Positions 36,021 through 45,898 are shown, counted from the stretch's first letter. The stretch is DNA of 64,000 nucleotides from Dyella sp. BiH032 (GCF_031954525.1 NZ_CP134867.1:4898001-4962000); one strand, 5' to 3'. Notes: a model not told the origin generated them from the letters alone. Numbers and translations are program-made.

Positions 36021-36897
36021 GCGCGGCTTCGTCATCGGCGGGCGCACCGGCTAGCCATTGGTGCGCGTCCGCGCGGGCCGCGCCTTCGCGCGAGCCGAGC
36101 GAGGCGAAATCGAACAGGTGGCGGTCGGCCAGCTGGGAAGGCGCCACCGAACCGAGCGCGCGGAACATAGTTTCGCTGCGGCCCGGATACTGCTTTTCCC
36201 AATCCTCCAGCATGCGCTTGACCACCTTGCGCTGCAGGTTCTCCTGCGAGCCGCACAGGTTGCACGGGATGATCGGGAACTGCCGCTGCCCGGCGTATTC
36301 GGCGATGTCGCTTTCCTTGCAGTACGCCAGCGGGCGAATCACCACGTGGCGTCCATCGTCCGAGCGCAGCTTCGGCGGCATCGCCTTCAGGCTGGCCTGA
36401 TAGAACAGGTTGAGGAAGAACGTGCCGAGGATGTCGTCGCGATGGTGGCCTAGCGCGATCTTGGTGATGCCGTTGGCCGCCGCCCAGGTGTACAGCGCGC
36501 CGCGCCGCAGGCGCGAGCACAGGCTGCACATGGTCTTCCCTTCCGGAATCACGCGCGTGACGGTGCTGTAGGTGTCCTGCTCGATGATGTGGAACGGCAC
36601 GCCGCGCGCGGTGAGGTAGTCCGGCAGCACGTGTTCCGGGAAGCCAGGCTGCTTCTGGTCCAGGTTCACCGCGATCAGCTCGAAATGCACCGGCGCCTTG
36701 GCCTGCAGGGACAGCAGGACGTCCAGCAACGTGTACGAATCCTTGCCGCCGGAGAGGCAGACCATCACCTTGTCGCCCTCTTCGATCATGTTGAAGTCGG
36801 CGATGGCCTGGCCGACCTGGTGACGCAGGCGCTTGGCCAGCTTGGCGGCCTCGTACTGCTGCTTGCGATGGGCGTCGGGCTGGACGGACATAGGCAT
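36013..36897 (-). CDS. ttcA: tRNA 2-thiocytidine biosynthesis protein TtcA
   Basis: 294 aa. TtcA thiolates cytidine 32 in tRNA using ATP and a 4Fe-4S cluster. The PP-loop [14 protein letters not shown] lies near residue 48, the first cysteine pair is in [14 protein letters not shown] and a further pair is in [34 protein letters not shown] is also diagnostic. Two starts (36897 and 36891) are equally plausible. The 3' end overlaps the convergent FAAL-P450 gene by 8 bases, so the two transcripts run tail to tail. Confidence 0.95.
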   Translation of the reverse strand: MPMSVQPDAHRKQQYEAAKLAKRLRHQVGQAIADFNMIEEGDKVMVCLSGGKDSYTLLDVLLSLQAKAPVHFELIAVNLDQKQPGFPEHVLPDYLTARGVPFHIIEQDTYSTVTRVIPEGKTMCSLCSRLRRGALYTWAAANGITKIALGHHRDDILGTFFLNLFYQASLKAMPPKLRSDDGRHVVIRPLAYCKESDIAEYAGQRQFPIIPCNLCGSQENLQRKVVKRMLEDWEKQYPGRSETMFRALGSVAPSQLADRHLFDFASLGSREGAARADAHQWLAGAPADDEAALS

Positions 36898-37001
36898 GGA
36901 TCGTGCGTAACGCGGGAAGGCCGGCCATTGTAGCGGCCCGCGCCGCCCGGGGTCCGGCGGGGTTACACTCGGCTACCGTCCTTCTTCCGTCGCCGCCGCC
37001 C

Positions 37002-37208
37002 ATGCAGGTCCAGGATCCCGCCGAGATTGCCCACTTGCTGGCCGAACTGCGCGTGGAGCACCGCGACCTGGACGTGGCCATCGAGGCTCTTTCCAGCGCC
37101 ATCGGCCGCGACGAGCTGCAGCTGACCCGCATGAAGAAGCGCAAATTGTTGCTGAAAGACGCCATCGCCCGCCTGGAAAGCAAGCTGATCCCCGATCTCG
37201 ACGCCTGA
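37002..37208 (+). CDS. Small DUF465 (YdcH-like) protein
   Basis: 68 aa. It fits the DUF465 pattern: AHLLAELRVEHRDLDVAIEALSS, then DELQLTRMKKRKLLLKDAIARLESKLIPDLDA. It is predicted to be two antiparallel helices. The family is small, cytoplasmic and without an assigned role. I place the start at the ATG at 37002; the longer open frame is unrelated in sequence. It lies divergently about 100 bases from ttcA and 15 bases before the GNAT gene, with which it may be co-transcribed. Confidence 0.88.
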   Translation: MQVQDPAEIAHLLAELRVEHRDLDVAIEALSSAIGRDELQLTRMKKRKLLLKDAIARLESKLIPDLDA

Positions 37209-37223
37209 CGCGTCCCCGCCGGA

Positions 37224-37826
37224 ATGCCCATGCCCACGCTGGAACCGACCCGCCTGGAGGACAGTCACGTCCTCCTCGAACCCTTGTGCCCCGAACACGC
37301 CCCCGACCTGGAGGCCGCTGCGGCCGACGGCGAGCTGTGGAAGCTCTGGTTTACCAGCGCGCCCGCGCCCGGCCAGGCCGCCGCCTATATCGAGGCGGCG
37401 CTGGCCGGCCAGGCCAAGGGTGCGATGCTGCCGTTCGCCGTCCGCGAGAAAACCAGCGGCGAGATCGTGGGCACCACCCGCTATTACGACTTCGCGCCCG
37501 AACTGCCGCGCATCGCCATCGGCTACACCTGGTACGCCAAGCGCTGGCAGAAAAGCCACCTCAACACCGCCTGTAAGCGCCTGCTGCTGGGGCATGCCTT
37601 CGACGCGCTCGGCTGCGTCGCGGTGGAGTTCCACACCGACGGCCGCAACCAGGATTCGCAGCGCGCGATCGAGCGGCTCGGCGCGCACCGCGACGGCGTG
37701 CTGCGCGCCCACAAGCGGCGCCCGGATGGCAGTCTTCGCGACACGGTGTGCTACAGCATCCTCGCCTCGGAGTGGCCCGACGTCTCGCGATGGCTGGCGA
37801 TGCGGCAGGAGCGGCTCGCCTCCTGA
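37224..37826 (+). CDS. GNAT-family N-acetyltransferase (RimJ/RimL-like)
   Basis: 200 aa. Begins PTRLEDSHVLLEPLCPEHA, as RimJ/RimL-like acetyltransferases do, then PFAVREKTSGEIVGTTRYYDF, IAIGYTWYAKRWQKSHLNTACKRLLLGHAF (acetyl-CoA-binding region) and VEFHTDGRNQDSQRAIERLGAHRDGVLR (the Nx(2)SxxAxxxxGF-like motif). It probably acetylates an amine on a protein N-terminus or small molecule. A second ATG at 37230 is an equal candidate start. Confidence 0.9.
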   Translation: MPMPTLEPTRLEDSHVLLEPLCPEHAPDLEAAAADGELWKLWFTSAPAPGQAAAYIEAALAGQAKGAMLPFAVREKTSGEIVGTTRYYDFAPELPRIAIGYTWYAKRWQKSHLNTACKRLLLGHAFDALGCVAVEFHTDGRNQDSQRAIERLGAHRDGVLRAHKRRPDGSLRDTVCYSILASEWPDVSRWLAMRQERLAS

Positions 37827-37862
37827 CCGGCGGCGCCCGCGGGCGGCCTCGGGCTCGCCCGC

Positions 37863-38531
37863 ATGCCGCCACGCGGCCCGCGCATGCTCGCGGCTTTCCG
37901 CCACGGCATGCCGTTTCGCATGGACATGCGCACCCGCCTCTCCCTCTCCCGTCGTCGCCGCCGCCTGCGCTTCATGCTGCGCCTTGGCGGCTTCGGCTTG
38001 CTGCTGTGGATGATCTGCGCGCTTGCCATCGCCGTTGCCGGCCTGAACACCCGGCCGGCGCGCACGGCTGACCTGGCGCTGGTCCTCGGCAACACGGTCG
38101 GCCCTGGCAATCGCCCCCTGCCCCGCCTGCGCGTCCGGCTTGAAGCGGCGCTGGCGCTATACCGGCAAGGCGGTTGCCGCACGATCATGGTCAGCGGCGG
38201 AGTAGAAGCGGATGGCCGCGACGAGGCGGCTGGCATGGAGCGGTGGCTGGTCGAGCATGGCGTGCCCGCCGGCGCCATCGTCGAAGATCCGCATGGCGAC
38301 AACACCCGCGCCTCGGCGCGCCACGCGCGGGACTGGCTGGCCGCGCACGGGCAGCGCAGCGTGGTGGTGGTGTCGCAGTACTTCCATTTGCCGCGGGCGC
38401 GGCTGGCGGTGCGGCAGGAGGGATTGGTGGATGCCGGCGGGATCTATGCGCGGCAGCTGTTCCTGCGCGATGCGTATTCGAGCCTGCGGGAAGTGCTGGG
38501 GTATGTCGCGTATGGGATGAGGCTTGCGTGA
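37863..38531 (+). CDS. YdcF/DUF218 membrane-anchored protein
   Basis: Up to 222 aa; several in-frame ATGs (37863, 37884, 37908, 37920, 37926) precede one transmembrane helix (LGGFGLLLWMICALAIAVAGL). The DUF218 domain follows: ADLALVLGNTVG, GGCRTIMVSGGVEADGRDEAAGMERWL, DPHGDNTRASARHARDWL and VVVVSQYFHLPRARLAVRQEG. The family includes E. coli YdcF and SanA, which bind nucleotide or act in envelope maintenance; this protein has the SanA-like architecture of one anchor plus DUF218. The start is uncertain. Confidence 0.82.
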   Translation: MPPRGPRMLAAFRHGMPFRMDMRTRLSLSRRRRRLRFMLRLGGFGLLLWMICALAIAVAGLNTRPARTADLALVLGNTVGPGNRPLPRLRVRLEAALALYRQGGCRTIMVSGGVEADGRDEAAGMERWLVEHGVPAGAIVEDPHGDNTRASARHARDWLAAHGQRSVVVVSQYFHLPRARLAVRQEGLVDAGGIYARQLFLRDAYSSLREVLGYVAYGMRLA

Positions 38532-38642
38532 TGCACGGCCGTCTTCGGGTGAGGAGGAGCGCCTTCGACAGAAGCGGTGGTGAAAGGCAGCGCACGGGTG
38601 TTGGTTTCCCGCTTCTCCGCTCCGTAGGTCCCCTCACCCCAA

Positions 38643-38665
38643 CCCTCTCCCCGGAGGGGAGAGGG
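38643..38665. repeat. Hairpin repeat between ydcF-like and M49 genes
   Basis: Perfect 10-bp stem CCCTCTCCCC/GGGGAGAGGG with loop GGA. It resembles the stem at 17844-17866 in the noncoding mosaic, and both belong to a type of short repeat common in proteobacterial intergenic regions. Placed between convergent genes, it can terminate either transcript. Confidence 0.65.
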
Positions 38666-38678
38666 AGTCGGAGTGCGG

Positions 38679-40394
38679 TTACTTGGTAGGCTGCGGCAGG
38701 CCCAGCACGTCCAGGCCCTGCTCGAACACGACGTCGACCGGGATCTTCGCGCCTTCCAGCTTCTTCAGGTCGCCGGCCAATTCGGCGTCGACGTTGCCCA
38801 TCCCATCCGTGAGCTGTTTGGCCGCGTCGTAGTCGCCATCGCCCTGGATGGTCAGCAGCTTGGCGGACAGCGCATTCATCGCCGCAGTCATCTTGTCGAA
38901 GTCCACGCGATAGCGGCCGGTGGTGGCGTCGCGGCTGAAAGCACCCTGCTGCTTGAAGAAATTGAAGCGCACCATGTTCGCCTTCGCATGCGCGTCGCTC
39001 GCGCCGAAGCGCACCGAGCGCAGGATGCCGGCCAGGAAGGTGACGTAGTTGTCCATCAGCTTGGCTTTGTCCAGCTCGCCCTTCTCGGCCAGCTTGGTAA
39101 CCATGTACAGGCCGAGGATGTCGGCCTTGCCTTCCTCGAAGCTCGACGCCTGGTCCTTCAGCGCACCGCGCACCAGGCCCTTGCCGGTGAGCGTGTTCTT
39201 GATGCCGAGACCATGCGCCACTTCGTGGAACATGGTGTTCTCGAAGAACGCATCGAAGGTGAGGTGCGACTGCTGGTCGGCGGCGATCAACTCCTTCGCG
39301 ATCGGCAGCATGATCTTGTCGAACTTCGCCTGCATCACGTTCTCCAGCTGCAGGCGGCGCGTACCCTTCTTGAGCTGGACTTCTTCGTCGTTGGGCAGGT
39401 TGATGGCGATGGTCTTGGCGCCGACGTTGGCATCGCCCGCGTAGTACACAGCAAAGTAGGCATTGAGATCGGCGTCGGAGCCGGGCTTCTCGGCCTTGTA
39501 CTTCGCATCCACCGGCAGCTCGCGCTGCAGTTCCGGCAGGTATTTCACGAAGCGTGCGAGCTTCTCGCTCCAGGCCTGGTCCTTCACCAGCACATAGCTT
39601 TCGTAGCTGGCCTTGTAGCCGAACAGCTGGTCTTCGTAGGTTTCGATCGGGCCGATCACGATGTCGACCGGGTTCTTCTTCATCGCCATCCAGGCGAAGT
39701 CGCTCTTGCGGTATTCGTCGCTGAGCAGCGCGTCGGCGCGCAGCTTCAGGTAGTCGGCGAAATCCTTGTCGGCGGAAAGCCCGGCCGCCTCGCGCAGCAG
39801 GCCGGCGGCCTTCTCGAGATCCGCCTTGTAGGCCTCATGGAACGGCAAGGTCGCCAGCTTGCCCTGCGCATCGCGGCGCAACAGGGTGTAGAGCGATGCC
39901 TTGTCCTTCAGGTCGGCCTGCTCGAACTCGTCCTTGCTCATGTCCGCCGGATAGAACTGCACGCCCGGCGGGCGCGGACCGACGCCGGCGACGAAGGGCT
40001 GATCCTCGTGCAGGCGGTCCCAGGGGCCGTAGTTGATCTCGGCGTAGCGGTGCGTTTCCTCGTCGGGGATGCGCTTCATCAGCGCGTCCTTGTCGCCCCA
40101 GGATTGCTGCCAGTACAGGCTGTTGGTGACGTCCGCGGCCTGCACCAGCAGGGCGATCATGCGCTTGTGCTTGTCGTCGAAGCCCGACAGGTCGGCGCTT
40201 AGCTTCACCGTCGCGTAGTCGCCCATGCGCTGCTTCGCCAGATCCGCATCGGTGGACGGCGGCGCCGGTTGCGTGGGCGCGGCGGAAGCGGACGCCGCCG
40301 GCTTCGGTTCCGCTGGCGCGGCGGCTTCCTGATGGGAGGAACCGCAGCCGGCGAGGGCGGCGGCGAGGCTCAGGGCGAGCAGGCGATGGCGCAT
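38679..40394 (-). CDS. M49-like zinc-dependent peptidase lipoprotein
   Basis: 571 aa. The N-terminus has a lipobox (LAAALAGC, Cys17), so it should be a lipoprotein, followed by a 30-residue Ala/Pro-rich linker. The catalytic region has HEVAHGLGIKNTL and, about 45 residues later, SSFEEGKADILGLYMV, the paired zinc motifs of dipeptidyl-peptidase III relatives. The motif is HExxH with glycine after it, not the classic M49 HExxGH, so it belongs to the divergent 'Zn-dependent hydrolase' branch. I start at the ATG at 40394 with GAGGAAG upstream; the much longer open frame overlaps the next gene. Three 15-bp repeats sit just upstream. Confidence 0.85.
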   Translation of the reverse strand: MRHRLLALSLAAALAGCGSSHQEAAAPAEPKPAASASAAPTQPAPPSTDADLAKQRMGDYATVKLSADLSGFDDKHKRMIALLVQAADVTNSLYWQQSWGDKDALMKRIPDEETHRYAEINYGPWDRLHEDQPFVAGVGPRPPGVQFYPADMSKDEFEQADLKDKASLYTLLRRDAQGKLATLPFHEAYKADLEKAAGLLREAAGLSADKDFADYLKLRADALLSDEYRKSDFAWMAMKKNPVDIVIGPIETYEDQLFGYKASYESYVLVKDQAWSEKLARFVKYLPELQRELPVDAKYKAEKPGSDADLNAYFAVYYAGDANVGAKTIAINLPNDEEVQLKKGTRRLQLENVMQAKFDKIMLPIAKELIAADQQSHLTFDAFFENTMFHEVAHGLGIKNTLTGKGLVRGALKDQASSFEEGKADILGLYMVTKLAEKGELDKAKLMDNYVTFLAGILRSVRFGASDAHAKANMVRFNFFKQQGAFSRDATTGRYRVDFDKMTAAMNALSAKLLTIQGDGDYDAAKQLTDGMGNVDAELAGDLKKLEGAKIPVDVVFEQGLDVLGLPQPTK

Positions 40395-40426
40395 GGGGTC
40401 TTCCTCGTTTACGGAAGGCGCCATGT

Positions 40427-40471
40427 TATATGCCCCGGGGGTATATGGCCTGGGGCTATATGGCCCCGGGG
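40427..40471 (-). repeat. Three tandem 15-bp repeats upstream of the M49-like gene
   Basis: Units begin at 40427, 40442 and 40457 and follow TATATGgCCCCGGGG with single-base changes. Each contains a TATA-like core and a CCCC/GGGG dyad. They lie 33-77 bases before the start codon, exactly where the promoter or an operator should be. On the minus strand, TATAAC at 40430-40425 could be a -10 element. Confidence 0.6.
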
Positions 40472-40504
40472 CCGCCACGTCCCCGGAGCCACGCCACCGG
40501 TGCG

Positions 40505-41706
40505 TCAGCCGGAAATCGCCAGTCGCTCCGAGCGGTACAAGTGCGCCGTGATCAGCGTGGCGGCCAGCGCCGCGGCCAGCGTTCCGCCCAGACAGAACAA
40601 CACCTGCTGCGGTGCCACGCCATCGCCGCGCAGTGCGCCCATCACACCCAGGTGCTGGCCCAGCAGGGGCACGGCGTACATCCAGGCCTTGGCTTTGATC
40701 GGGAACACCGACATCAGCAGGCTCGGCACGATCGGCACGAACATCAGCAGCGACACGTACATCTGCGCCTCGCGGTAGCTCTTGGCGAAGGCCGCCACCA
40801 GCGTCTGCAAGGCGGCGGTGAGCATCACCAGCGGCAGCATCAGCAAAAACACGGTGCCGGCGAACCGCAAGCCGAGGTTCAACTCCATGCCGAGCTTGTC
40901 CACCGGCACGAACGGCCCCAGCACCGCGAAGGCGGCCAACGTAATCACCAGGCTGGCGCAGGAGAAGGTGCAGATCGCTGCCAGCTTCCCCGCCAGGATC
41001 TTCCAGCGCGGCACCGGGTTGGCGAACAGCGGCTCCAGCGATTGCCGTTCGCGCTCGCCGGCGGTCAGGTCGATCGCCAAGTACATGCCACCCAGGAAGA
41101 TGGTGACCACGAAGAAGTACGGCAGCATGTTGAACATCAGTACGCCGCGCGCCTGTGCCGTGGCCTGGTCGCGCCGCGCCACGCTGATCGGCCACGCCGT
41201 GCCGGGCGAGAGTCCGCGCGCCACCAGGCGCATCGCGCCCTGCTGCCGGGCATAGCCTTCCACGATCTTGCTCACGCGCTCCACCGCGGTGTTGGCATCG
41301 CGCTGCGAGGAATCGAAGATCACCTCCACCTGTACCACTTCGCCCTTGCGCCAGGCCTGGGCGTAGTCGTCGCCGATGCGTACCACTACGTCGGTGTCCT
41401 GCCGCCGCACGGCCTGTTCGGGGTTGGCAATGGCCGGTTGCGGCACGATGCCGCCGGCCTTCAGCGCATCGACCAGGTTGGGCGCGCGCTCTGCGCCGAT
41501 CACCGGCACTTTCAGCGGTTGCTCGGCCTTGTCCAGTTCGCGGTTGAGGATGGAACCGAGCAGCAGCGAGAAGATCAGCGGCCCCACCAGGGGCCCGGTG
41601 AGCAGGGCGGTGACGATGGTGCGGCGGTCGCGCAGGTTTTCGCGCACCTCCTTCAGGAACACGGTGAGAAACGCGCTGGCGCGCTTGGCCTTGACGGTCG
41701 TGGCGT

Positions 41707-41710
<4 letters not shown>
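40505..41710 (-). CDS. ABC transporter permease (NatB type)
   Basis: 401 aa. One N-terminal helix follows FLKEVRENLRDRRTIVTALLTGPLVGPLIFSLLLGSILN, then a large extracytoplasmic domain (about 45-180), then FNMLPYFFVVTIFLGGMYLAIDLTAGERERQSLEPLFANPVPRWKILAGK, the ABC-2 permease signature, and five more helices. NatB-like permeases pair with NatA ATPases to export sodium or other substrates. It is the last gene of a five-gene operon and overlaps the ATPase gene by 4 bases (ATGA). Confidence 0.9.
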
Positions 41711-42437
<727 letters not shown>

Positions 42438-42441
<4 letters not shown>

Positions 42442-44012
42442 GGCGAAGCTCCGTTGAAATCGATGAACATGGGCGTGGCGCGCAGGCGGTCCAGGCACTT
42501 GGCGTCGAGCTTCGCCGGTGCCAGGTCTTCCACGAAATGCTTGACCAGCTCCGGCGCGCAGCCGGCCGCGATGACGTTGTGGCCCTGCCCCTTGAGCACG
42601 AAATGGCGCGCGTTGGAGAGCCCCTTGAGTACTTCGTCGCCGTAGGCAGGCGGCGTGACCGGGTCGTATTCGCCGGAGAACAGCAGGGTGGGCTTGTCGC
42701 TCTTGATGGGCTGATGGAAATCGGCCGGCCGCGTGCCCTTCGGCCACACCGAACAGACGGCCTGCAAGGTGTCGACCATGCGCGTGCCGAGCATGGAATG
42801 CGCATCCTGCGGACGCGGCGTGAACAGGTCGGCGTCCTCGCTGCAGATGACCGAGGACTGCATGCCGCCGTTCATCGTGTCGGAGAGATCGCCCGAGAGC
42901 AGCTTGGCCTGCCCCAGCAGCGGGCCGACGTCCCCATGCGCGGCCGCGTCGATCGACACCGGCAGCAGCGCGGCCGTCACCGGCGAATAGGCGAACATGC
43001 GCACCACGCTGGCCAGCGAGTACTCGCTGAGCACGCGCTGCACCGACTGGTAGTTCTGCGGATCACGGAAGCTGACCTTGTGCGGGTTGGCGCGCAGCGC
43101 GTCGCGCAGCTGGTAAAGCGTCTGGTATGGATCGCCGAAGCGCTCGTGGCAGGCCTTGTCCGCCACGCAGCGCGCGAACTGCGCCTTGAGCGCGTGCTCC
43201 AGGTTCTGCGCGAAGTCTTCGCCCAGCACCAGGGCGTTGGGCACCACGCCATCGAGCACCACGCTGCGCACCGCGTCAGGATGACGCATCAGGTATTGCT
43301 GCGCCATGCGCGTGCCGTAGGAGACGCCGACCAGGTCGAAGGTCGGCGCGCCGAGTGCCTGGCGCACGTCTTCCAGGTCTTGCACCGCCACGGTGGTGGT
43401 GTAGAAGCGCGGGTCGGCCTTGCCCTCCAGTTCCTTGACGCAATGCGCGGCTTCATCGCGCAGCCTGGCCGCGTCGAAACCGCCTTCGTCGTCGCCGGCC
43501 TTGGCTTCTTCCGGCTTGCAGGTGAGCGGATTGGAGCCGCCCGTGCCGCGCTGGTCGAGCAGCAGTACGTGGCGATGCGCCAGCAACGGCTGCAGCGCGG
43601 ACGCGACGCCGGGCCAGCTTTCCGTCGCGGCTTGGCCGGGCCCGCCGGCGAGCAGCACCAGCATGTCCTTGCTCGCCACCTGCGCGCCGCTGCGGATGAT
43701 GCCGAGCTTGAGCTTGATCTTGCGGCTGTGCGGATCGTCGCGGTTTTCCGGTACCTCGAACGGCGCGCACCACGCCGCGGTCGAAAGCCCGCTGTTCGGC
43801 TGCCCCAGCTCGCAGGGCGTCAGCGTGAGCGAGCCCAGTGTCCAGGTTTCCGGCTTGGCCGGTGCGCTCGGCGCGGCGGCCGTGGCGGATGCGTCGGCGG
43901 CGGCGTTGTCCTCGCTGCGATCGCCGCGCGCGTGGAACTGGTTCCACGCCAGCGCCCCCAGCCCCAGTGCGACGGCGGCGATGCGCACTACGGTGCGTCC
44001 CTTGATAGCCAT
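42438..44012 (-). CDS. Exported alpha/beta hydrolase, tripeptidyl-aminopeptidase (TAP) type
   Basis: 524 aa from the ATG at 44012. An N-terminal helix (TVVRIAAVALGLGALAW) acts as signal or anchor, followed by an Ala-rich linker. The domain starts CELGQPNSGLSTAAWCAPFEVPENR, as in TAP-like proteases, with VLLAGGPGQAATESW (oxyanion), LLDQRGTGGSNPL, nucleophile in GVSYGTRMA, and the TAP-like C-terminal part FSGEYDPVTPPAYG and LKGQGHNVIAAGC holding the acid and histidine. It likely cleaves peptides in the periplasm. The 3' end overlaps the NatA gene by 4 bases, so it belongs to the exporter operon. Confidence 0.9.
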
Positions 44013-44068
44013 GTGCTTGCGTACCCCTCGATCGTGAGCCTCGCGGCCCGTCTTTCCCCGTGATGCTT

Positions 44069-44275
44069 TCAGGTCCCCGCCTCGCCGTCCGGCCGGAAGA
44101 TCGCCTCGATCGGCTGCTCGAACAACCGCGCGATCTTGAAGGCCAGCGGCAGGCTGGGGTCGTATTTGCCGGTCTCGATGGCGTTGACCGTCTGGCGCGA
44201 GACGTCCAGCCGTGCGGCCAGATCGGCCTGCGACCAGGCGCGCTCCGCGCGCAGTTCGCGTACCCGGTTCTCCAT
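44069..44275 (-). CDS. XRE-family HTH regulator
   Basis: 68 aa, a single Cro/CI-type helix-turn-helix: NRVRELRAERAWSQADLAARLDVSRQTVNAIETGKYDPSLPLAFKIARLFEQPIEAIFRP. This short form is the type found beside small membrane proteins in self-regulating operons. Its ATG shares one base with the upstream stop (TGATG), so it is made from the same message as the membrane protein before it. The promoter of that message lies inside two matching palindromes, which I take to be this protein's operators. Confidence 0.92.
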   Translation of the reverse strand: MENRVRELRAERAWSQADLAARLDVSRQTVNAIETGKYDPSLPLAFKIARLFEQPIEAIFRPDGEAGT

Positions 44276-44895
44276 CAGTCGCGATAGCGCCGCTTGGCCC
44301 ACGCAAGGGTCGGGCCGTAGACGCACATCAGTGCGGGAAACACCAGCAGCAGCGCCGTGCCGTCCAGCGCGATCACCTTGGCGGCGGCGAGGAAACCCGT
44401 GGCCACGCTAACCACGGCCACCACACCGGCGGCGAACGCCAGCGCCTGCAAGTGCAGGCGCTGCATGAACTCGTCGCTGGCCATGACGTAGCGAAACAGC
44501 GAGAACGCCATCGCGGCGACCGGCAGCGCGGGCAGCAAGGCGATCAGTCCCTTGAGCCAGAGCGCACCGACGGTCCTGTGCAAGGGCCAGGCGAACAACA
44601 TGATGGCGAAGTACACCGCCATCGCCGGCACGAACTCGGCGAGGTAGCGGCGATCCTCCCGCCGCATCTCGCCCTCCGCCTCGACGCAGGCGGCCGCGCG
44701 CGACACGTACGCCAGTACCCAGGTCAGCCCGATCAGCAGGACTAGGCCCAGGAGCCGTAGGCCGAGGCCCGGCGCCTGCAGCGTCGCCGCCAGGGTGACG
44801 AAGTAGCCGCCCATGACCAGCGCCAGCGCCGCGCGCCGTCCCCAGGCCGGCCAGGCGGCCATGCGCTTGGTCAGACGCTCCATGCTCCCCTCCAT
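44275..44895 (-). CDS. Integral membrane protein, first gene of the XRE/hydrolase/ABC operon
   Basis: 206 aa from the ATG at 44895 (AAAGGGGGG about 6 bases upstream); an ATG at 44883 with GGAGGGG is also possible. Five or so hydrophobic helices: ALALVMGGYFVTLAATL, LGLVLLIGLTWVLAYV, PAMAVYFAIMLFAWPL, LIALLPALPVAAMAFSLF, LAFAAGVVAVVSVATGFL. No domain is recognised with certainty; small membrane proteins paired with XRE regulators are common. Its role may be to sense or modulate the exporter. Confidence 0.82.
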   Translation of the reverse strand: MEGSMERLTKRMAAWPAWGRRAALALVMGGYFVTLAATLQAPGLGLRLLGLVLLIGLTWVLAYVSRAAACVEAEGEMRREDRRYLAEFVPAMAVYFAIMLFAWPLHRTVGALWLKGLIALLPALPVAAMAFSLFRYVMASDEFMQRLHLQALAFAAGVVAVVSVATGFLAAAKVIALDGTALLLVFPALMCVYGPTLAWAKRRYRD

Positions 44896-44922
44896 GCTTA
44901 GCCCCCCTTTAGGCGCCCGCCG

Positions 44923-44983
44923 TGTCAAGCGAGCTTGACATGATGCTAGGCGCGCCCCTGCCCCGTGTCAAGCATGCTTGACA
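44923..44983 (-). promoter_or_regulatory. Promoter with two palindromic XRE operators
   Basis: Perfect 18-bp palindrome TGTCAAGCATGCTTGACA (44966-44983) and near-perfect TGTCAAGCGAGCTTGACA (44923-44940), 43 bp centre to centre. On the minus strand TTGACA (44971-44966) is a consensus -35 inside the first, followed by a 17-bp spacer and TAGCAT (44948-44943) as -10. Start of transcription would fall at about 44936, inside the second palindrome. Binding by the XRE regulator would block RNA polymerase. Confidence 0.75.
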
Positions 44984-45054
44984 AGCCCCCATGGAAACCG
45001 TGGCCATCGGGTCAGATTTGTTAAGCACGGCAGCCACTTGGACGCCCTTGGTCA

Positions 45055-45147
45055 CTTTTTGACGCTATGGGACCTCGACATCTTTTTGACGCGGCTTAAC
45101 GAGAGAGACGTAAATTCCGTGAGACACTTCTCAAAACTAAGTGAGAA
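45055..45147 (+). promoter_or_regulatory. Putative control region of the fimbrial operon
   Basis: Direct repeat CTTTTTGACGC at 45055-45065 and 45082-45092, 27 bases apart; each contains TTGACG, a -35-like hexamer. TAAATT at 45111-45116 may be a -10, with a 19-base spacer. Just downstream is the dyad TTCTCA (45128-45133)/TGAGAA (45142-45147). About 175 bases of leader then separate this from the pilin start. Function is inferred. Confidence 0.4.
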
Positions 45148-45321
45148 CTAGGTCACGTTTTTTGGCATGGCTTCTGCATGAGGCCGCTCGCCATCGAGGA
45201 AGGGCTCCGGCAGCGCCCGTCTCCTCGACGACAAGACGCAGGGGGACGAGACACCAAGCCCGCGTCCGGAACGCAACGAATCTGCCGTACCCACCCAAAA
45301 CCGTTTAAGGACTAAGGCCCG

Positions 45322-45861
45322 ATGAGCAAGAACGTCATTGCCACCGCCCTGATCGCCGCCCTGGGCTTCGCCGCCCTGGCCCCGAATCAGGCTTCCGCCG
45401 CCGACGGCACCATCAACATCACCGGCTCGGTCAACGCCTCCACCTGCAAGATCAATGGCGGCAACAGCCCGGCCACCGTCAACGTGGCCCTCCCGACCGT
45501 GTCCACCACGTCGCTGAGCGCCTCCGGCCAGACCGCCGGCCGCACCGCCTTCGCGCTGAACCTGACTAACTGCGGTTCCCTGACCAAGGCCCAGACCTTC
45601 TTCGAGCCGGGCCCGACCATCATGGCCGACGGCAACCTGAAGAACGCCTCGGGCACCGCCACCGGCGTGGAAGTGCAGCTGCTCAACAGCGACTTCACCA
45701 CGATCAACCTGGCCGGCACGGCCTCCACGCAGTCCTCGCAGCAGGCCACGCTGACCAGCGGCGCCGGTTCCCTGAACTACTACGCGCAGTACTTCGCGAC
45801 CGCCGCCGCCGGCGCCGGTACCGTGAGCACCAGCGTGCAGTTCACGATGCTGTACCAGTAA
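45322..45861 (+). CDS. Chaperone-usher fimbrial major subunit
   Basis: 179 aa. Signal peptide residues 1-27 (ALIAALGFAALAPNQASAA). The mature pilin starts DGTINITGSVNASTCKING, the classic donor-strand and first cysteine, with the second cysteine in LNLTNCGSLTKAQ about 40 residues on. It ends in the beta-strand motif VSTSVQFTMLYQ with the penultimate tyrosine recognised by the chaperone. It is the first gene of a four-gene operon (pilin, chaperone, usher, tip-like). A strong hairpin follows before the chaperone gene, which may favour pilin over downstream genes. Confidence 0.92.
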   Translation: MSKNVIATALIAALGFAALAPNQASAADGTINITGSVNASTCKINGGNSPATVNVALPTVSTTSLSASGQTAGRTAFALNLTNCGSLTKAQTFFEPGPTIMADGNLKNASGTATGVEVQLLNSDFTTINLAGTASTQSSQQATLTSGAGSLNYYAQYFATAAAGAGTVSTSVQFTMLYQ

Positions 45862-45898
45862 GACCCGCGGCAACGCGGTGTTGTAAGAGGCAAGTCCG

